Shown: positions 43,335-52,120 of the stretch, one piece after another | Layout: the number at the start of each line of letters is the position of its first letter | Numbering within the stretch: position 1 is the first letter of the stretch | NCBI RefSeq assembly: GCF_032678705.1 | Contig: NZ_JAVTSS010000002.1 | Span: 868,001-932,000, forward strand | DNA: 64,000 nt | Origin: Pedobacter frigiditerrae | GTDB taxonomy: Bacteria; Bacteroidota; Bacteroidia; Sphingobacteriales; Sphingobacteriaceae | Reading direction: 5' to 3' | Notes under the pieces: model-generated | What the model was told of the DNA's origin: nothing | The model's input: the letters and a program-made list of their open reading frames with translations, nothing else | Databases searched by the model: none | Program-made: the position numbers and the translations under genes

Positions 43335-45743
43335 ATGAAAAAATATCTAGTTTTCTTTCTCTTTCTATCAGCTGCCGCACAAGCACAGCAAGTTGCCCCG
43401 TTAACGGTTCAAAAAATCATGAGAGACCCAAAATGGATGGGCGTTGCCCCAACAAATTACCGTTGGTCTGATGATAGTAAAACCGTTTTTTTTAGCTGGA
43501 ACCCAGAAAATAAGGAAAAGGACCAAGCTTATAAAGTAAGCGTATTGACCAATAAACCAGAAGCAACAGAAGATAATGCAGCAGAAAAGGCTGCGGGTAC
43601 AGTTTATACTTACAACAAAGACAAGTCTTTGGGCTTATCTGAAAAAGGTGGCGATGTTTATTTGTACAACTTCAAACAGAAAAGAGAAACACGTTTAACG
43701 AATACTGTAGACCGTGAAAATGGGTCTAAATTTTTGTACAATAATGATGTTGTTTTTCAACGTGGTGACAACTTGTTTCAAGTGAGTTTATCTACAGCCG
43801 AAACCAAACAATTAACAAATTTTGTTAAAGGGAAAAGACCTAGTATCGGAGGTCCAGCTGTTCCTGGTGCTCCAGAAAGAGCAATGCCAACAGTGCAAGA
43901 TACCTGGTTAAAAAATGACCAAACAGAACTTTTCGACATCATTAAAAAACGCAATAAAACTGGAGGAAGAGGCCAAGGTTTTGCAGGCGCTGCAGGTGGT
44001 CGCCGCTTTGGCGGTGGTTTTGATGCTAATTTTAAAACCATAAAGCCAATTTATTTAGAGGATAAATTTTTAACAGGTCTGGTGGTTAGTCCAGATGGAA
44101 GATTTGTTAGTTATAGATTAACAAGTCCAATTACTACAAATCACAACACGATTGTTCCAAACTACATTACCTCTTCTGGTTATACCGAAGATATTGCTGG
44201 TCGTACAAAAGTTGGAGAAACATTAACAGTTTCAGAGAGCTTCATTTTAGATGGCACAAAAGACAGCGTTTACACCGTTCATACTTCTCGAATCCCAGGC
44301 ATAAAAGACTTGCCAGATTATGTGAAAGATTACCCTAAACAATTAGAAGAGAGAACCAAGAAAAACGAAGACCGTAAAATCAATTTTGGCTCGCCAATCT
44401 GGAATGAGAATGGTACAACGGCTATCATTACCGCAGACGCGAATGACAATAAAGATTTATGGATTTTAAAGCTAGACGCGGCGACAGGAAATGTGAGTAT
44501 TTTAGACCGTCAACGTGATGAAGCTTGGATAGGTGGACCAGGCGTTGGGCGTAACATGGAATGGATTGATAACAATCGTTTCTATTTCCAAAGTGAAGCA
44601 ACAGGCTATTCTCATTTATATACTTTTAATATAACTACTGGAGAGAAAAAACAATTGACTAGTGGTAAATGGGAAGTTCAAAGAACAATTTTATCTAAAG
44701 ACAAAACTACTTTTTACATCAGCGGAAATAAAGAACATCCTGGTATTACTCACTTCTATAAGTTAAGTGTAAACGGAGGCGATTTAATTCAAATCACTTC
44801 AATGAAAGGTGGAAATGAAATTACCATGTCGCCAGACGAAAAATGGTTAGCCATCAATTATTCTTATATGGATAAACCTTGGGAATTGTATGTTCAGGCT
44901 AATAAGCCAGGGGCGAAGGCAGTACAAATTACCAAATCAACTTCAGCAGAATTTGACAGCTACAAATGGCGTCAACCAGATTTGGTTTCATTCAAAAACC
45001 GATATGGAGATGATGTTTATGCAAGAGTTTATCCAGCTGCAAATCCGCACCCAAATAAACCTGCCGTAGTTTTTGTACACGGTGCTGGTTATTTACAAAA
45101 CGTTCATTACTGGTGGAGCCAATATTTTAGAGAGTACATGTTTAATAATATGTTAGCCGATAATGGTTATACTGTTATTGATATCGACTACACGGCAAGC
45201 TCTGGTTATGGCAGAAATCACCGTACAGGAATTTACAGAGATATGGGTGGAAAAGATTTAACCGACCAAGTAGATGGTGTTAAAATGTTGGTAGAGAAGT
45301 ATGGTGTAAACCCTAAGCACGTTGGCTTATACGGCGGTTCTTATGGTGGTTTTATCACCTTGATGGGATTGTTTAAGGAGCCAGATGTTTTTGAAGCTGG
45401 AGCGGCTTTGCGTTCGGTTACAGATTGGGCACATTATAACCACGGGTACACGGCTAACATTTTAAATGAACCATATAACGACCCAATTGCTTACAAACGT
45501 AGCTCACCTATTTATTACGCAGATAAACTAAAAGGAAACTTGGTGATGTTGCATGGAATGGTAGATGTGAATGTTCACTTCCAAGACATTGTTCGTTTAA
45601 CGCAGCGTTTTATTGAGTTAGGTAAAGACAATTGGGAGTTAGCAGTTTACCCTGTAGAAGACCATGGTTTTGTAGAGCCAAGCAGTTGGACAGACGAATA
45701 TAAACGTATTTTTAAAATCTTTGAAACCACGTTGAAGAAATAG
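43335..45743 (+). CDS. S9 family peptidase, DPP4/prolyl oligopeptidase-like
   Basis: The 802-residue exported protein (signal peptide ending AAQAQ) has an N-terminal beta-propeller (about 40-560) and a C-terminal alpha/beta-hydrolase. The catalytic triad is Ser669 in GGSYGGF, Asp744 in GMVDVNV and His777 in EDHGF. A Gly/Arg-rich loop (GGRGQGFAGAAGGRRFGGG) interrupts the propeller. It cleaves N-terminal di- or tripeptides, complementing the M14 carboxypeptidase encoded 50 bp upstream. A repeat-type terminator follows. Confidence 0.93.
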   Translation: MKKYLVFFLFLSAAAQAQQVAPLTVQKIMRDPKWMGVAPTNYRWSDDSKTVFFSWNPENKEKDQAYKVSVLTNKPEATEDNAAEKAAGTVYTYNKDKSLGLSEKGGDVYLYNFKQKRETRLTNTVDRENGSKFLYNNDVVFQRGDNLFQVSLSTAETKQLTNFVKGKRPSIGGPAVPGAPERAMPTVQDTWLKNDQTELFDIIKKRNKTGGRGQGFAGAAGGRRFGGGFDANFKTIKPIYLEDKFLTGLVVSPDGRFVSYRLTSPITTNHNTIVPNYITSSGYTEDIAGRTKVGETLTVSESFILDGTKDSVYTVHTSRIPGIKDLPDYVKDYPKQLEERTKKNEDRKINFGSPIWNENGTTAIITADANDNKDLWILKLDAATGNVSILDRQRDEAWIGGPGVGRNMEWIDNNRFYFQSEATGYSHLYTFNITTGEKKQLTSGKWEVQRTILSKDKTTFYISGNKEHPGITHFYKLSVNGGDLIQITSMKGGNEITMSPDEKWLAINYSYMDKPWELYVQANKPGAKAVQITKSTSAEFDSYKWRQPDLVSFKNRYGDDVYARVYPAANPHPNKPAVVFVHGAGYLQNVHYWWSQYFREYMFNNMLADNGYTVIDIDYTASSGYGRNHRTGIYRDMGGKDLTDQVDGVKMLVEKYGVNPKHVGLYGGSYGGFITLMGLFKEPDVFEAGAALRSVTDWAHYNHGYTANILNEPYNDPIAYKRSSPIYYADKLKGNLVMLHGMVDVNVHFQDIVRLTQRFIELGKDNWELAVYPVEDHGFVEPSSWTDEYKRIFKIFETTLKK

Positions 45744-45759
45744 ATTAGACTTTAAATTT

Positions 45760-45812
45760 AAGCCGCAGATTCGCAGATTGTTTATTTTAAATCTGTTAAT
45801 CTGTGGCTTTTT
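45760..45812 (+). terminator. Repeat-derived terminator after the S9 peptidase gene
   Basis: AAGCCGCAGATT (45760-45771) pairs with AATCTGTGGCTT (45798-45809) with one G-T pair, followed by TTTTT. It is the same repeat family as the efp terminator at 21269-21321. Confidence 0.7.
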
Positions 45813-46249
45813 AATTTGGGCGTGCCCCAAGCTGCGCAAGGGTCAGGCTATCCGCTACAATCTTTTTGTGCCTTCGCTTCGCTATGGCTAAAAACAAAAA
45901 GGATTTTCGCTACTATCCTTCACGCAAAAACGAGTCGTTGTTTGCGATTTAATTCCGTGGTCTGTGGCTCACAGAACACCTTGCATTGTTTGGCAACTTG
46001 CATTTAAAACCTTCCTAAGAATCACAAGCCTTTGTTATATAAACCTGACGGCAGCGAAAATACTTTTTGCACCCTGAGCGTAGTCGAAGGTTGCAAAAAG
46101 ATTGTAGCGAACGGCAGGACTGAGTTAGCCAAAAGCTTCAACGTTCATTTACAAATCATCAAATAGATAAAAACTAATTAAAATATTATATATATAGTTT
46201 TTGTCTATAAGGTTATCAAGATTAAGTATGCGCTATTAGTCAACCTTCG
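45813..46249. repeat. Repeat-rich spacer before the peroxiredoxin gene
   Basis: This is a mosaic of repeat fragments, including GGGCGTGCCCC (45828-45838), a CCCTGAGCGTAGTCGAAGG unit near 46075 and a CTGACGGCAGCGAAAATAC stretch. Very AT-rich DNA follows (46160-46215). The frames that cross it carry no family motif. Confidence 0.55.
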
Positions 46250-46280
46250 TTGATTTTAGCCTTAAATAACCGTACCTTTG
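46250..46280 (+). promoter_or_regulatory. Consensus promoter of the peroxiredoxin-thioredoxin operon
   Basis: TTG (46250-46252), 20 bp, TACCTTTG (46273-46280), with the ATG 23 nt further on. It is a full match and has the same spacing as the promoter at 20364-20394. Confidence 0.8.
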
Positions 46281-46303
46281 CACCATAAAATTTAAAAATA
46301 ATT

Positions 46304-46936
46304 ATGGCATTTGTAGGTAAAAAGTTCCCAAGCGTTAGTATTGATGCAATGTCCGAAATGGGCGATGATTTGAAAATCAATATATTTGAAGAAGCGACTA
46401 GCAAAAACAAAAAAGTATTATTATTCTGGTATCCAAAAGATTTCACTTTTGTTTGTCCAACAGAATTACATGCATTCCAAGCAGCATTACCAGATTTCGA
46501 AAAAAGAAACACAATTGTAATTGGTGCTTCATGTGATACAAACGAAGTTCACTTTGCGTGGTTAAACACAGCAAAAGATAATGGCGGTATTGAAGGTGTT
46601 ACTTACCCTTTATTAGCTGATACTCACAGACACTTATCTACTATTTTAGATATCCTTGACCAAGAGGTTGCTTACGATGAAGATGGAAACGAATCATTTG
46701 CTGGTTCAAATGTTTCTTATCGTGCAACTTATTTAATTGATGAAACTGGTAAAGTATTCCACGAAAGTGTTAACGATATGCCATTAGGTAGAAACGTTAA
46801 AGAATATTTACGTTTAATTGATGCTTATAGCCACGTTCAAAAACATGGTGAAGTTTGTCCTGCAAACTGGGAAGAAGGAAAAGAAGCAATGAACGCAAAC
46901 AGAACTGGCGTTGCTGAATATTTAAGCGCAAACTAA
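46304..46936 (+). CDS. Typical 2-Cys peroxiredoxin (AhpC/Prx1-like)
   Basis: The 210-residue product has the peroxidatic cysteine in FTFVCPTE (Cys51) and the resolving cysteine in GEVCPANW (Cys185), as in AhpC. It reduces hydrogen peroxide and organic peroxides at the expense of a thioredoxin. The gene starts the operon with thioredoxin 14 bp behind, so the latter probably supplies electrons. No ahpF is present, consistent with thioredoxin as the reductant. Confidence 0.93.
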   Translation: MAFVGKKFPSVSIDAMSEMGDDLKINIFEEATSKNKKVLLFWYPKDFTFVCPTELHAFQAALPDFEKRNTIVIGASCDTNEVHFAWLNTAKDNGGIEGVTYPLLADTHRHLSTILDILDQEVAYDEDGNESFAGSNVSYRATYLIDETGKVFHESVNDMPLGRNVKEYLRLIDAYSHVQKHGEVCPANWEEGKEAMNANRTGVAEYLSAN

Positions 46937-46950
46937 TTAATTAAAACATT

Positions 46951-47265
46951 ATGTTTTTAGAATTAACAGAAGACAATCTTCAACAACATTTATCAGACAA
47001 CACGAAAGTGATGGTGCAATACGCAGCGTCATGGTGTGGTAATTGCAGAATCATGAAGCCAAAATTCAAAAAAATGGCGGCTGAAAATGAGGATGTAGCT
47101 TTTTTAATTGTTGATGCAGAAAAATATCCTAACTCTAGAAAGTTTGCTAACGTTGATAATTTACCAACTTTTGCAGCTTTTGAAAATGGTGCATTGGTAG
47201 ACCAAGTTCAAACCAATAAGGCCGAAGGATTGGCAGAATTATTCACAAAAATTAATAATAACTAA
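46951..47265 (+). CDS. Thioredoxin-family protein with CGNC active site
   Basis: The 104-residue product is a single thioredoxin fold with ASWCGNCRIMKP (Cys29, Cys32), a variant of WCGPC in which Pro is replaced by Asn. The cis-Pro segment reads NLPTF. It has no signal peptide. Position between a peroxiredoxin and a small conserved protein suggests a dedicated electron donor to the peroxiredoxin. Confidence 0.92.
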   Translation: MFLELTEDNLQQHLSDNTKVMVQYAASWCGNCRIMKPKFKKMAAENEDVAFLIVDAEKYPNSRKFANVDNLPTFAAFENGALVDQVQTNKAEGLAELFTKINNN

Positions 47266-47267
47266 AG

Positions 47268-47516
47268 ATGAAGATTCCAGTAATCAGACAGCTATTTCAA
47301 AATAGTACTCCAGAAAAACTGGAGGCAACATTAGAAGTTTTAGAAGCTTTTTGTGAGTTTAGAGGCGTGAGTGAAGAGGAAGTGAATGTGGCAGGTGAAA
47401 TGATTACCAATATTTGCGGAGCATTAGAAGTTCATGCAGAAGTAAATGGTGGCGCCCTAGAAAAAGATGCATTAAACGCATTCGCTCAAAGAGTGATGGG
47501 TTCAATCGATAGATAA
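47268..47516 (+). CDS. DUF6952 family small protein
   Basis: The 82-residue product starts MKIPVIRQLFQN and is mostly helical, with a central VAGEMITNICGALEVH pattern. It matches my memory of DUF6952, a Bacteroidota family of unknown function. It begins 2 bp after the thioredoxin stop, so it is the third gene of the operon, and a role in the peroxide response or in folding of its partners is a guess. Confidence 0.75.
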   Translation: MKIPVIRQLFQNSTPEKLEATLEVLEAFCEFRGVSEEEVNVAGEMITNICGALEVHAEVNGGALEKDALNAFAQRVMGSIDR

Positions 47517-47545
47517 TCTAATCATCCCGATTTGGTTAATACTTA

Positions 47546-47574
47546 AACCCTCCCAAATTTCGGGAGGGTTTTTT
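47546..47574 (+). terminator. Intrinsic terminator of the peroxiredoxin operon
   Basis: A 9-bp stem (AACCCTCCC at 47546-47554 with GGGAGGGTT at 47562-47570), a 7-nt loop and six T. Confidence 0.9.
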
Positions 47575-47586
47575 GGTTTGTAGAGA

Positions 47587-47630
47587 CGTCATTGCGAGGG
47601 TCGATTTTTCATCGCCCGAAGCAATCTCAT
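47587..47630. repeat. Repeat of the CGTCATTGCGAGG...GCAATCTCAT family
   Basis: The element reads GTCATTGCGAGGGTCGATTT, then TTCATCGCCCGAAGCAATCT. Members in the opposite direction start near 10073 and 48031, so the small membrane gene between 47650 and 48003 is flanked by inverted copies. Confidence 0.7.
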
Positions 47631-47649
47631 TTTCTATTTAACAACACTT

Positions 47650-48003
47650 CTAGTTGAATCCTTCTATAATTAATTCAGCAATTGGTATTTTGAAAATATA
47701 TAAAACTGAAATTAATATAAATGTCAGTAAGTACGACTTTGCACAACTTAATCGTTGTCTTTTATAATTATTGAAAATCCTAAAGAGACATAAAATGAGA
47801 ACTATAATTAAAGCTCCATAGTTCTCTATGAAAACATTGATAGGCAATTCATCTATTCGAGCAGCTTCAGCACCTTCTCCAAAAGCTGACCAGTAAATTA
47901 GAGGAATCGCGAAAAACCACACAAAGCCGCACAATATAAAAGCTATTAAAAAAACAATTAAAAAGTGTAATGGTGCTATCTTAGATTTTAATATCTCTTT
48001 CAT
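47650..48003 (-). CDS. Small membrane protein of unknown function
   Basis: The 117-residue protein has about three hydrophobic spans (IAPLHFLIVFLIAFILCGFV, a central LIIVLILCLFRIF and YLLTFILISVLYIF). The start was taken at the ATG at 48003; earlier codons run into repeat DNA. I recognise no family. It is bracketed by inverted repeat elements, which might reflect acquisition. Confidence 0.6.
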   Translation of the reverse strand: MKEILKSKIAPLHFLIVFLIAFILCGFVWFFAIPLIYWSAFGEGAEAARIDELPINVFIENYGALIIVLILCLFRIFNNYKRQRLSCAKSYLLTFILISVLYIFKIPIAELIIEGFN

Positions 48004-48030
48004 ACTTATATTGGTTTTAACCCATAAGAA

Positions 48031-48254
48031 GATTGCTTCGGTCATTACCGATGAAGAATCGGAGAATGAAACACGCTTGAGTATCTCATTGGCCTTTTTT
48101 CGTTTGCGTCATTCCCACGCAGGTGGGAATCGTAATGCGCTTACTAGGTCTCGACCGAATCTGTGGAACCGCATTAAGATGCCCTCCCGATAGCTATCGG
48201 GACGAGCTGAGCATGACGAACTAGGAATAAATAATCGGAGAATGAACCTCGCAA
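48031..48254. repeat. Repeat element split by a second repeat, with a 14-bp direct duplication
   Basis: AATCGGAGAATGAA occurs at 48057-48070 and again at 48233-48246. Removing 48071-48246 rejoins a complete element AGATTGC...CCTCGCAATGACG, the same as the one (inverted) at 19958-20012. The 176-bp insert has CGTCATTCCC...GCATGACG ends and the CCCGATAGCTATCGGG palindrome. Confidence 0.75.
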
Positions 48255-48271
48255 TGACGAACCCTCTTAGT

Positions 48272-48721
48272 TTACCTCTCCAAAACCATCTCAATATGAG
48301 GAATCCCATCTTCTAAAAATTCTTCTCCCTTGGCTACAAATCCAAAACCTTCATAGAACTTTTTGAGGTAAAGTTGTGCGCCAATTCTTATTTTATTGGT
48401 AGCATAGGTTTCTAAAATATGGGTAATACTTTTTTCAAGCAAGGTAATTCCAATGCCCAATCCTCTATATTTAGGAGAGGAAATCACTCTTCCAATACTT
48501 GCTTCTGGAAAAGAAACTCCAGGTGCAACTAAACGAGTATAAGCTACCAATTCATCGCCTTGCCAAGCCATTAAATGAAATGATTTTTTATCCTTTCCGT
48601 CTATGTCTTGGTAAACGCAATTTTGTTCGACCACAAAAACCTCACTTCGCAACTGCAAAATAGCGTAAAGCTCGTTTGTGGTTAATTCATCAAAAGATTT
48701 GTAGACCCAAGTTAGTTGCAT
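48272..48721 (-). CDS. elaA: ElaA-like GNAT acetyltransferase
   Basis: The 149-residue product has the ElaA opening WVYKSFDELTTNELYAIL, the LRSEVFVVEQ motif and the acetyl-CoA loop YRGLGIGITLLE. It closes with the FYEGFGFV strand. ElaA proteins transfer an acetyl group to an unknown amine. The stop lies near the repeat cluster; the next upstream gene is 6 bp away on the same strand. Confidence 0.9.
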   Translation of the reverse strand: MQLTWVYKSFDELTTNELYAILQLRSEVFVVEQNCVYQDIDGKDKKSFHLMAWQGDELVAYTRLVAPGVSFPEASIGRVISSPKYRGLGIGITLLEKSITHILETYATNKIRIGAQLYLKKFYEGFGFVAKGEEFLEDGIPHIEMVLER

Positions 48722-48727
48722 TGGTTA

Positions 48728-49033
48728 TTACATCAAAGAAAATAATTGCCAAAAGGCCAGTAAAAAACTTAAAATCATTCCGCCAGTTGCAGCAATTTTA
48801 AATGTGTTTTGCTTTCTGGATTGTAGATATAAAATACCAGCGGCAACTAAAATTAAAATAATTACAAAAGTGTGCAAAACAGTATTCTGTAAAAATGATG
48901 GGAACACTGATGCATATTCAGCTTTCATAGCATCAAAACTAATATCTTTTGCGGTAATGGTAAACCAATAAATAAAGCTCGATATGCCAGTTGCCAATAA
49001 TGCGCTAGCTATAATAAATTTAAAATTTTTCAT
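48728..49033 (-). CDS. Small membrane protein of unknown function
   Basis: The 101-residue protein has three predicted spans (FIIASALLATGISSFIYWF, VLHTFVIILILVAAGILYL and a C-terminal AATGGMILSFLLAFWQLF). No family was recognised. It may be cotranscribed with elaA, whose ATG lies 6 bp further on. Confidence 0.6.
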   Translation of the reverse strand: MKNFKFIIASALLATGISSFIYWFTITAKDISFDAMKAEYASVFPSFLQNTVLHTFVIILILVAAGILYLQSRKQNTFKIAATGGMILSFLLAFWQLFSLM

Positions 49034-49192
49034 AATTCAGTTTTTATTAAAGCTATGACTTGACTATTGTGTGCTTGTTACATTTTAGACGCTTAGTAGC
49101 ATCAAGTCTTCGACAAGCTCAGACTGACATATTCGTTAGGCAACTTGATATTCCTTCTCCTTCAGGAGAAGGTGTTCGCAGGACGGATGAGG

Positions 49193-51778
49193 CTATGCCA
49201 AATTCCTTCCTGCGTTAACAATACCATAAACCGTACGAATTGCTAACTTTTCATAAGCCTGACGTTTTTCGTCAGTTAATTCGTGTTGCAGTTTTTCTAA
49301 AGCGAAATGTTGTATCAATACCAAAGGCAAAATAATTTTCTCTCTAACGGCAATAGAACGCTTCTCTACCGGATAATTCTCCATCAAGCTTTGATGACCT
49401 GCTAATTTTAACAACATCGCCTTAGAAAGCTCAAATTCATCGTGAAGAACACTCCAGAATTTGCCGAACTTTTCATCCTTAGCCAAATATTCAGTTATAG
49501 AGAAATCAGATTTGCTCATAGACATCATACAGTTATCTATAATGGTTTTGAAATAACCAGATTGATGATAGGTTTTTTCTATTTGCTCCCAATTGCCTGC
49601 TTTTTCTTGATTCTTTAATGCCGTTCCAATTCCATAAAAGCCTGGGATGTTCTGTTTCAATTGGCTCCAAGAAGTAACAAAACTAATTGCCCTTAAATCT
49701 TCCAGTTTCAAAGCCTCTCCAGAATTTCTTTTTACCGGGCGACTACTGATGGTGATTTTAGAAAGTAAACTTAATGGAGATAATGTTTCTAGATATGATA
49801 AAAACAAAGGATGTTTTCTAAGCGCCAAGAAAGATTCGTAACTATCATTTGCCATTACTTCTAGGGCATCATAATTAGCTCTGTCTAATAATACGTTATG
49901 TTTTTCTTTAACACCCGAAGAAATACCAGCGTTGATTAATTGTTCAATGTTAAACTCTGCACTATCAATTGAGCCATATTGCGAGCTAATTGTTTGTCCT
50001 TGAATGGTTAATTGAATATTTTTATTCGCGATTTCCTTACCCATTGAGGCATAAAAACGATGAGTTTTACCTCCACCACGAGAAGGGGGTCCACCACGAC
50101 CATCAAAAAATGCCAATTTAATATTGTGCTTTTCTGCCGCCTCAGTTAAGCCAACTTTAGCCTTAAAAATAGACCAGTTTGCCATTAAATAACCACCATC
50201 TTTTGTACTATCAGAAAAACCAAGCATGATATCTTGTTTTCCACCTCTAAGTGCTAAATGTTTCTTGTAAAACGGATGGGTATATAAGGTTTCCATGATT
50301 TCGGCTGCGCCAGATAAATCATTTACAGTTTCAAAAAGTGGAACAAAATCGATGGTTAATTCATCAGCTTCCCAACCATTCCATAAAAACAGCTCGATTA
50401 ACTGTAAAATATCACTAGCCTGTTGGCAATTACTAATAATGAAACGATGACAGGCCATTTCTCCATTGCTTTGTTGCATTTCCTTAATTTGGAAAATGGT
50501 TTGCAAGGTGTCGGCAATTAAACTGTCTTGTTCATCGGCATAAATTATTTTAGCATTTCTAAACGAAAGGGCTTTAATTTTTTCGGCTTCAGATAAGCTT
50601 TCATAATCATCATTGAATAAAGAATTAATAGGTTTTTGTTGGCGACAATAAGTATGTACGTCACGTAAAATCCTACTATCTTGTCTAATATCTAATGAGG
50701 CAAAGTGACTGCGATATAACTCTACTTTTCGTGTTAAGTTTTCAACTAAATCGACAAACAAACCATCATGGTCTTTAATTAAGGTAGCAGAAATCTTATT
50801 TAAGTTTTCGATAATTGTATCTGAAATATCTTGAGCTTCGATATTGGTATCGAAAGCATTTTTATAAAGCAAATCTTGTAAAACCGATATGCTATCTTCA
50901 ACACCTCTAAAAGTGATGCGGCGTTTTAAATTTCTAAAATCACGGTAGTAACATCTAAATAAAATCTGACGAAGCATTTTAGAAACCTGCAATGTAGTTT
51001 CAGCATGCACATTCGGATTTCCATCTCTATCGCCACCTGGCCAAAAACCAAGTTCAATAATTTTTTTAGGGTCGATGTGGTACTCGCTCAATAAAGAGTT
51101 TAAACCAGATTGGATATTTGCTGCGGCGAAGTAAAAAACATTCTCTAGATACCATGTTAAACTCAAAGCTTCATCAACAGGTGTTGGCGCTTTTTTATTG
51201 AAAAAAGGTGTTTTACCTAATTGCTGCAATAATTGATTGATGGTAGTGATATCATTTCCTTTAATGGCGATGGTTAAATCGTTAATGATTGCCAGTACGC
51301 TACCAGGATAAAATTGTGTAGGATGTGCAGTTAAAACCAAACGCAAAGAGAAATCTTCTATCAATTGGTCTACTTTTTCATGTAAGGTTTTATCGTCGTT
51401 TGCCTTTAAAAAAAGTGCCCTTAAAGAACTTTGCTCATCGCTAACGTTTAATTTATTGAAAGATGCATCTTCAACGGCATCAAAAAGTACAACTTGCCTT
51501 TCTATGTATTGAATAAACCTGAAAAGCAAATCAACTACGTCTTTCGAATCTGTATTGGTGGTATATTTCTTGAAAAAATCTTCAATCAGCTTTGCTGGAG
51601 TTTGATGATTTTTAACACCATCTTCGCAACTTTTTATGAAAAGAGGCAATAAAGTTCCAGTGTCTTTTACCTTGTAAAACGGCAAGGTTAGGAATAAGCT
51701 ATTGTATAGTTCGAACCTAGAAATTACTTCGTTATTGAAAATAGATTCACGTTGACTAGTAGGTTGGTTTGATTGCAT
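49193..51778 (-). CDS. ppc: Phosphoenolpyruvate carboxylase
   Basis: The 861-residue product has the PEPC signatures VLTAHPTQ (catalytic His), GFWPGGDRDGNPN, GFSDSTKDGGYLMANW and the loop FFDGRGGPPSRGGG. The C-terminus ends in NAGRNLA, close to the canonical NTG end. It fixes bicarbonate on PEP to give oxaloacetate and refills the citric acid cycle. The transcript appears to start very near the ATG (see promoter). Confidence 0.96.
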   Translation of the reverse strand: MQSNQPTSQRESIFNNEVISRFELYNSLFLTLPFYKVKDTGTLLPLFIKSCEDGVKNHQTPAKLIEDFFKKYTTNTDSKDVVDLLFRFIQYIERQVVLFDAVEDASFNKLNVSDEQSSLRALFLKANDDKTLHEKVDQLIEDFSLRLVLTAHPTQFYPGSVLAIINDLTIAIKGNDITTINQLLQQLGKTPFFNKKAPTPVDEALSLTWYLENVFYFAAANIQSGLNSLLSEYHIDPKKIIELGFWPGGDRDGNPNVHAETTLQVSKMLRQILFRCYYRDFRNLKRRITFRGVEDSISVLQDLLYKNAFDTNIEAQDISDTIIENLNKISATLIKDHDGLFVDLVENLTRKVELYRSHFASLDIRQDSRILRDVHTYCRQQKPINSLFNDDYESLSEAEKIKALSFRNAKIIYADEQDSLIADTLQTIFQIKEMQQSNGEMACHRFIISNCQQASDILQLIELFLWNGWEADELTIDFVPLFETVNDLSGAAEIMETLYTHPFYKKHLALRGGKQDIMLGFSDSTKDGGYLMANWSIFKAKVGLTEAAEKHNIKLAFFDGRGGPPSRGGGKTHRFYASMGKEIANKNIQLTIQGQTISSQYGSIDSAEFNIEQLINAGISSGVKEKHNVLLDRANYDALEVMANDSYESFLALRKHPLFLSYLETLSPLSLLSKITISSRPVKRNSGEALKLEDLRAISFVTSWSQLKQNIPGFYGIGTALKNQEKAGNWEQIEKTYHQSGYFKTIIDNCMMSMSKSDFSITEYLAKDEKFGKFWSVLHDEFELSKAMLLKLAGHQSLMENYPVEKRSIAVREKIILPLVLIQHFALEKLQHELTDEKRQAYEKLAIRTVYGIVNAGRNLA

Positions 51779-51782
51779 GGCG

Positions 51783-51813
51783 AAAAGGTACGGAATTTGT
51801 ACCTAAACAACAA
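51783..51813 (-). promoter_or_regulatory. Promoter of ppc with the -7 box abutting the start codon
   Basis: Reading the minus strand: TTG (51811-51813), 20 bp, then TACCTTTT (51783-51790), one mismatch from TAnnTTTG. Four bases (CGCC) separate it from the ATG at 51778. Confidence 0.65.
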
Positions 51814-52084
51814 AAATATTACAAAATTAGTTAAGAAAACGCCTATATTATCAAATAATTTTAAAATTCATCTGAATTTAACCTTAATATTACTTTGGCG
51901 AGTTTTAAAGAATTAACAGAAGATTCTATTTTTTTAATAAGCACTTAAAAAATTGAAAGTATATATTTTGAACTTTTACAAATAATTCCTACCTTGTATT
52001 CTTAAAGGTTAAACAAATCTTTTAAAAGTATCTATAGATTTTCTTGTAAGAAGAAATCTGTAACTAATTGTTAATTTTTTGGGA
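51814..52084. other. AT-rich gap between ppc and the efflux operon end
   Basis: I see no gene or clear regulatory site here beyond a terminator at its right end. Confidence 0.5.
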
Positions 52085-52118
52085 AAAACAGTCCCGGCGT
52101 TTTCGTCGGGACTGTTTT
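52085..52118 (-). terminator. Intrinsic terminator at the end of the efflux operon
   Basis: A 12-bp perfect stem, AAAACAGTCCCG (52085-52096) with CGGGACTGTTTT (52107-52118), is extended by three inner pairs and a TTTT loop. A-rich on one side and T-rich on the other, it can act on both strands; the efflux operon ends 3 bp away. Confidence 0.85.
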
Positions 52119-52120
52119 AT

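Noticed and set aside
39897..45743. Type 9 secretion C-terminal sorting domains on the peptidases
   Set aside because: The C-termini do not show the CTD pattern; only ordinary signal peptides are seen.
45816..46007. Open frame of 63 codons after the S9 gene
   Set aside because: It lies wholly in repeat mosaic DNA and has no family features.
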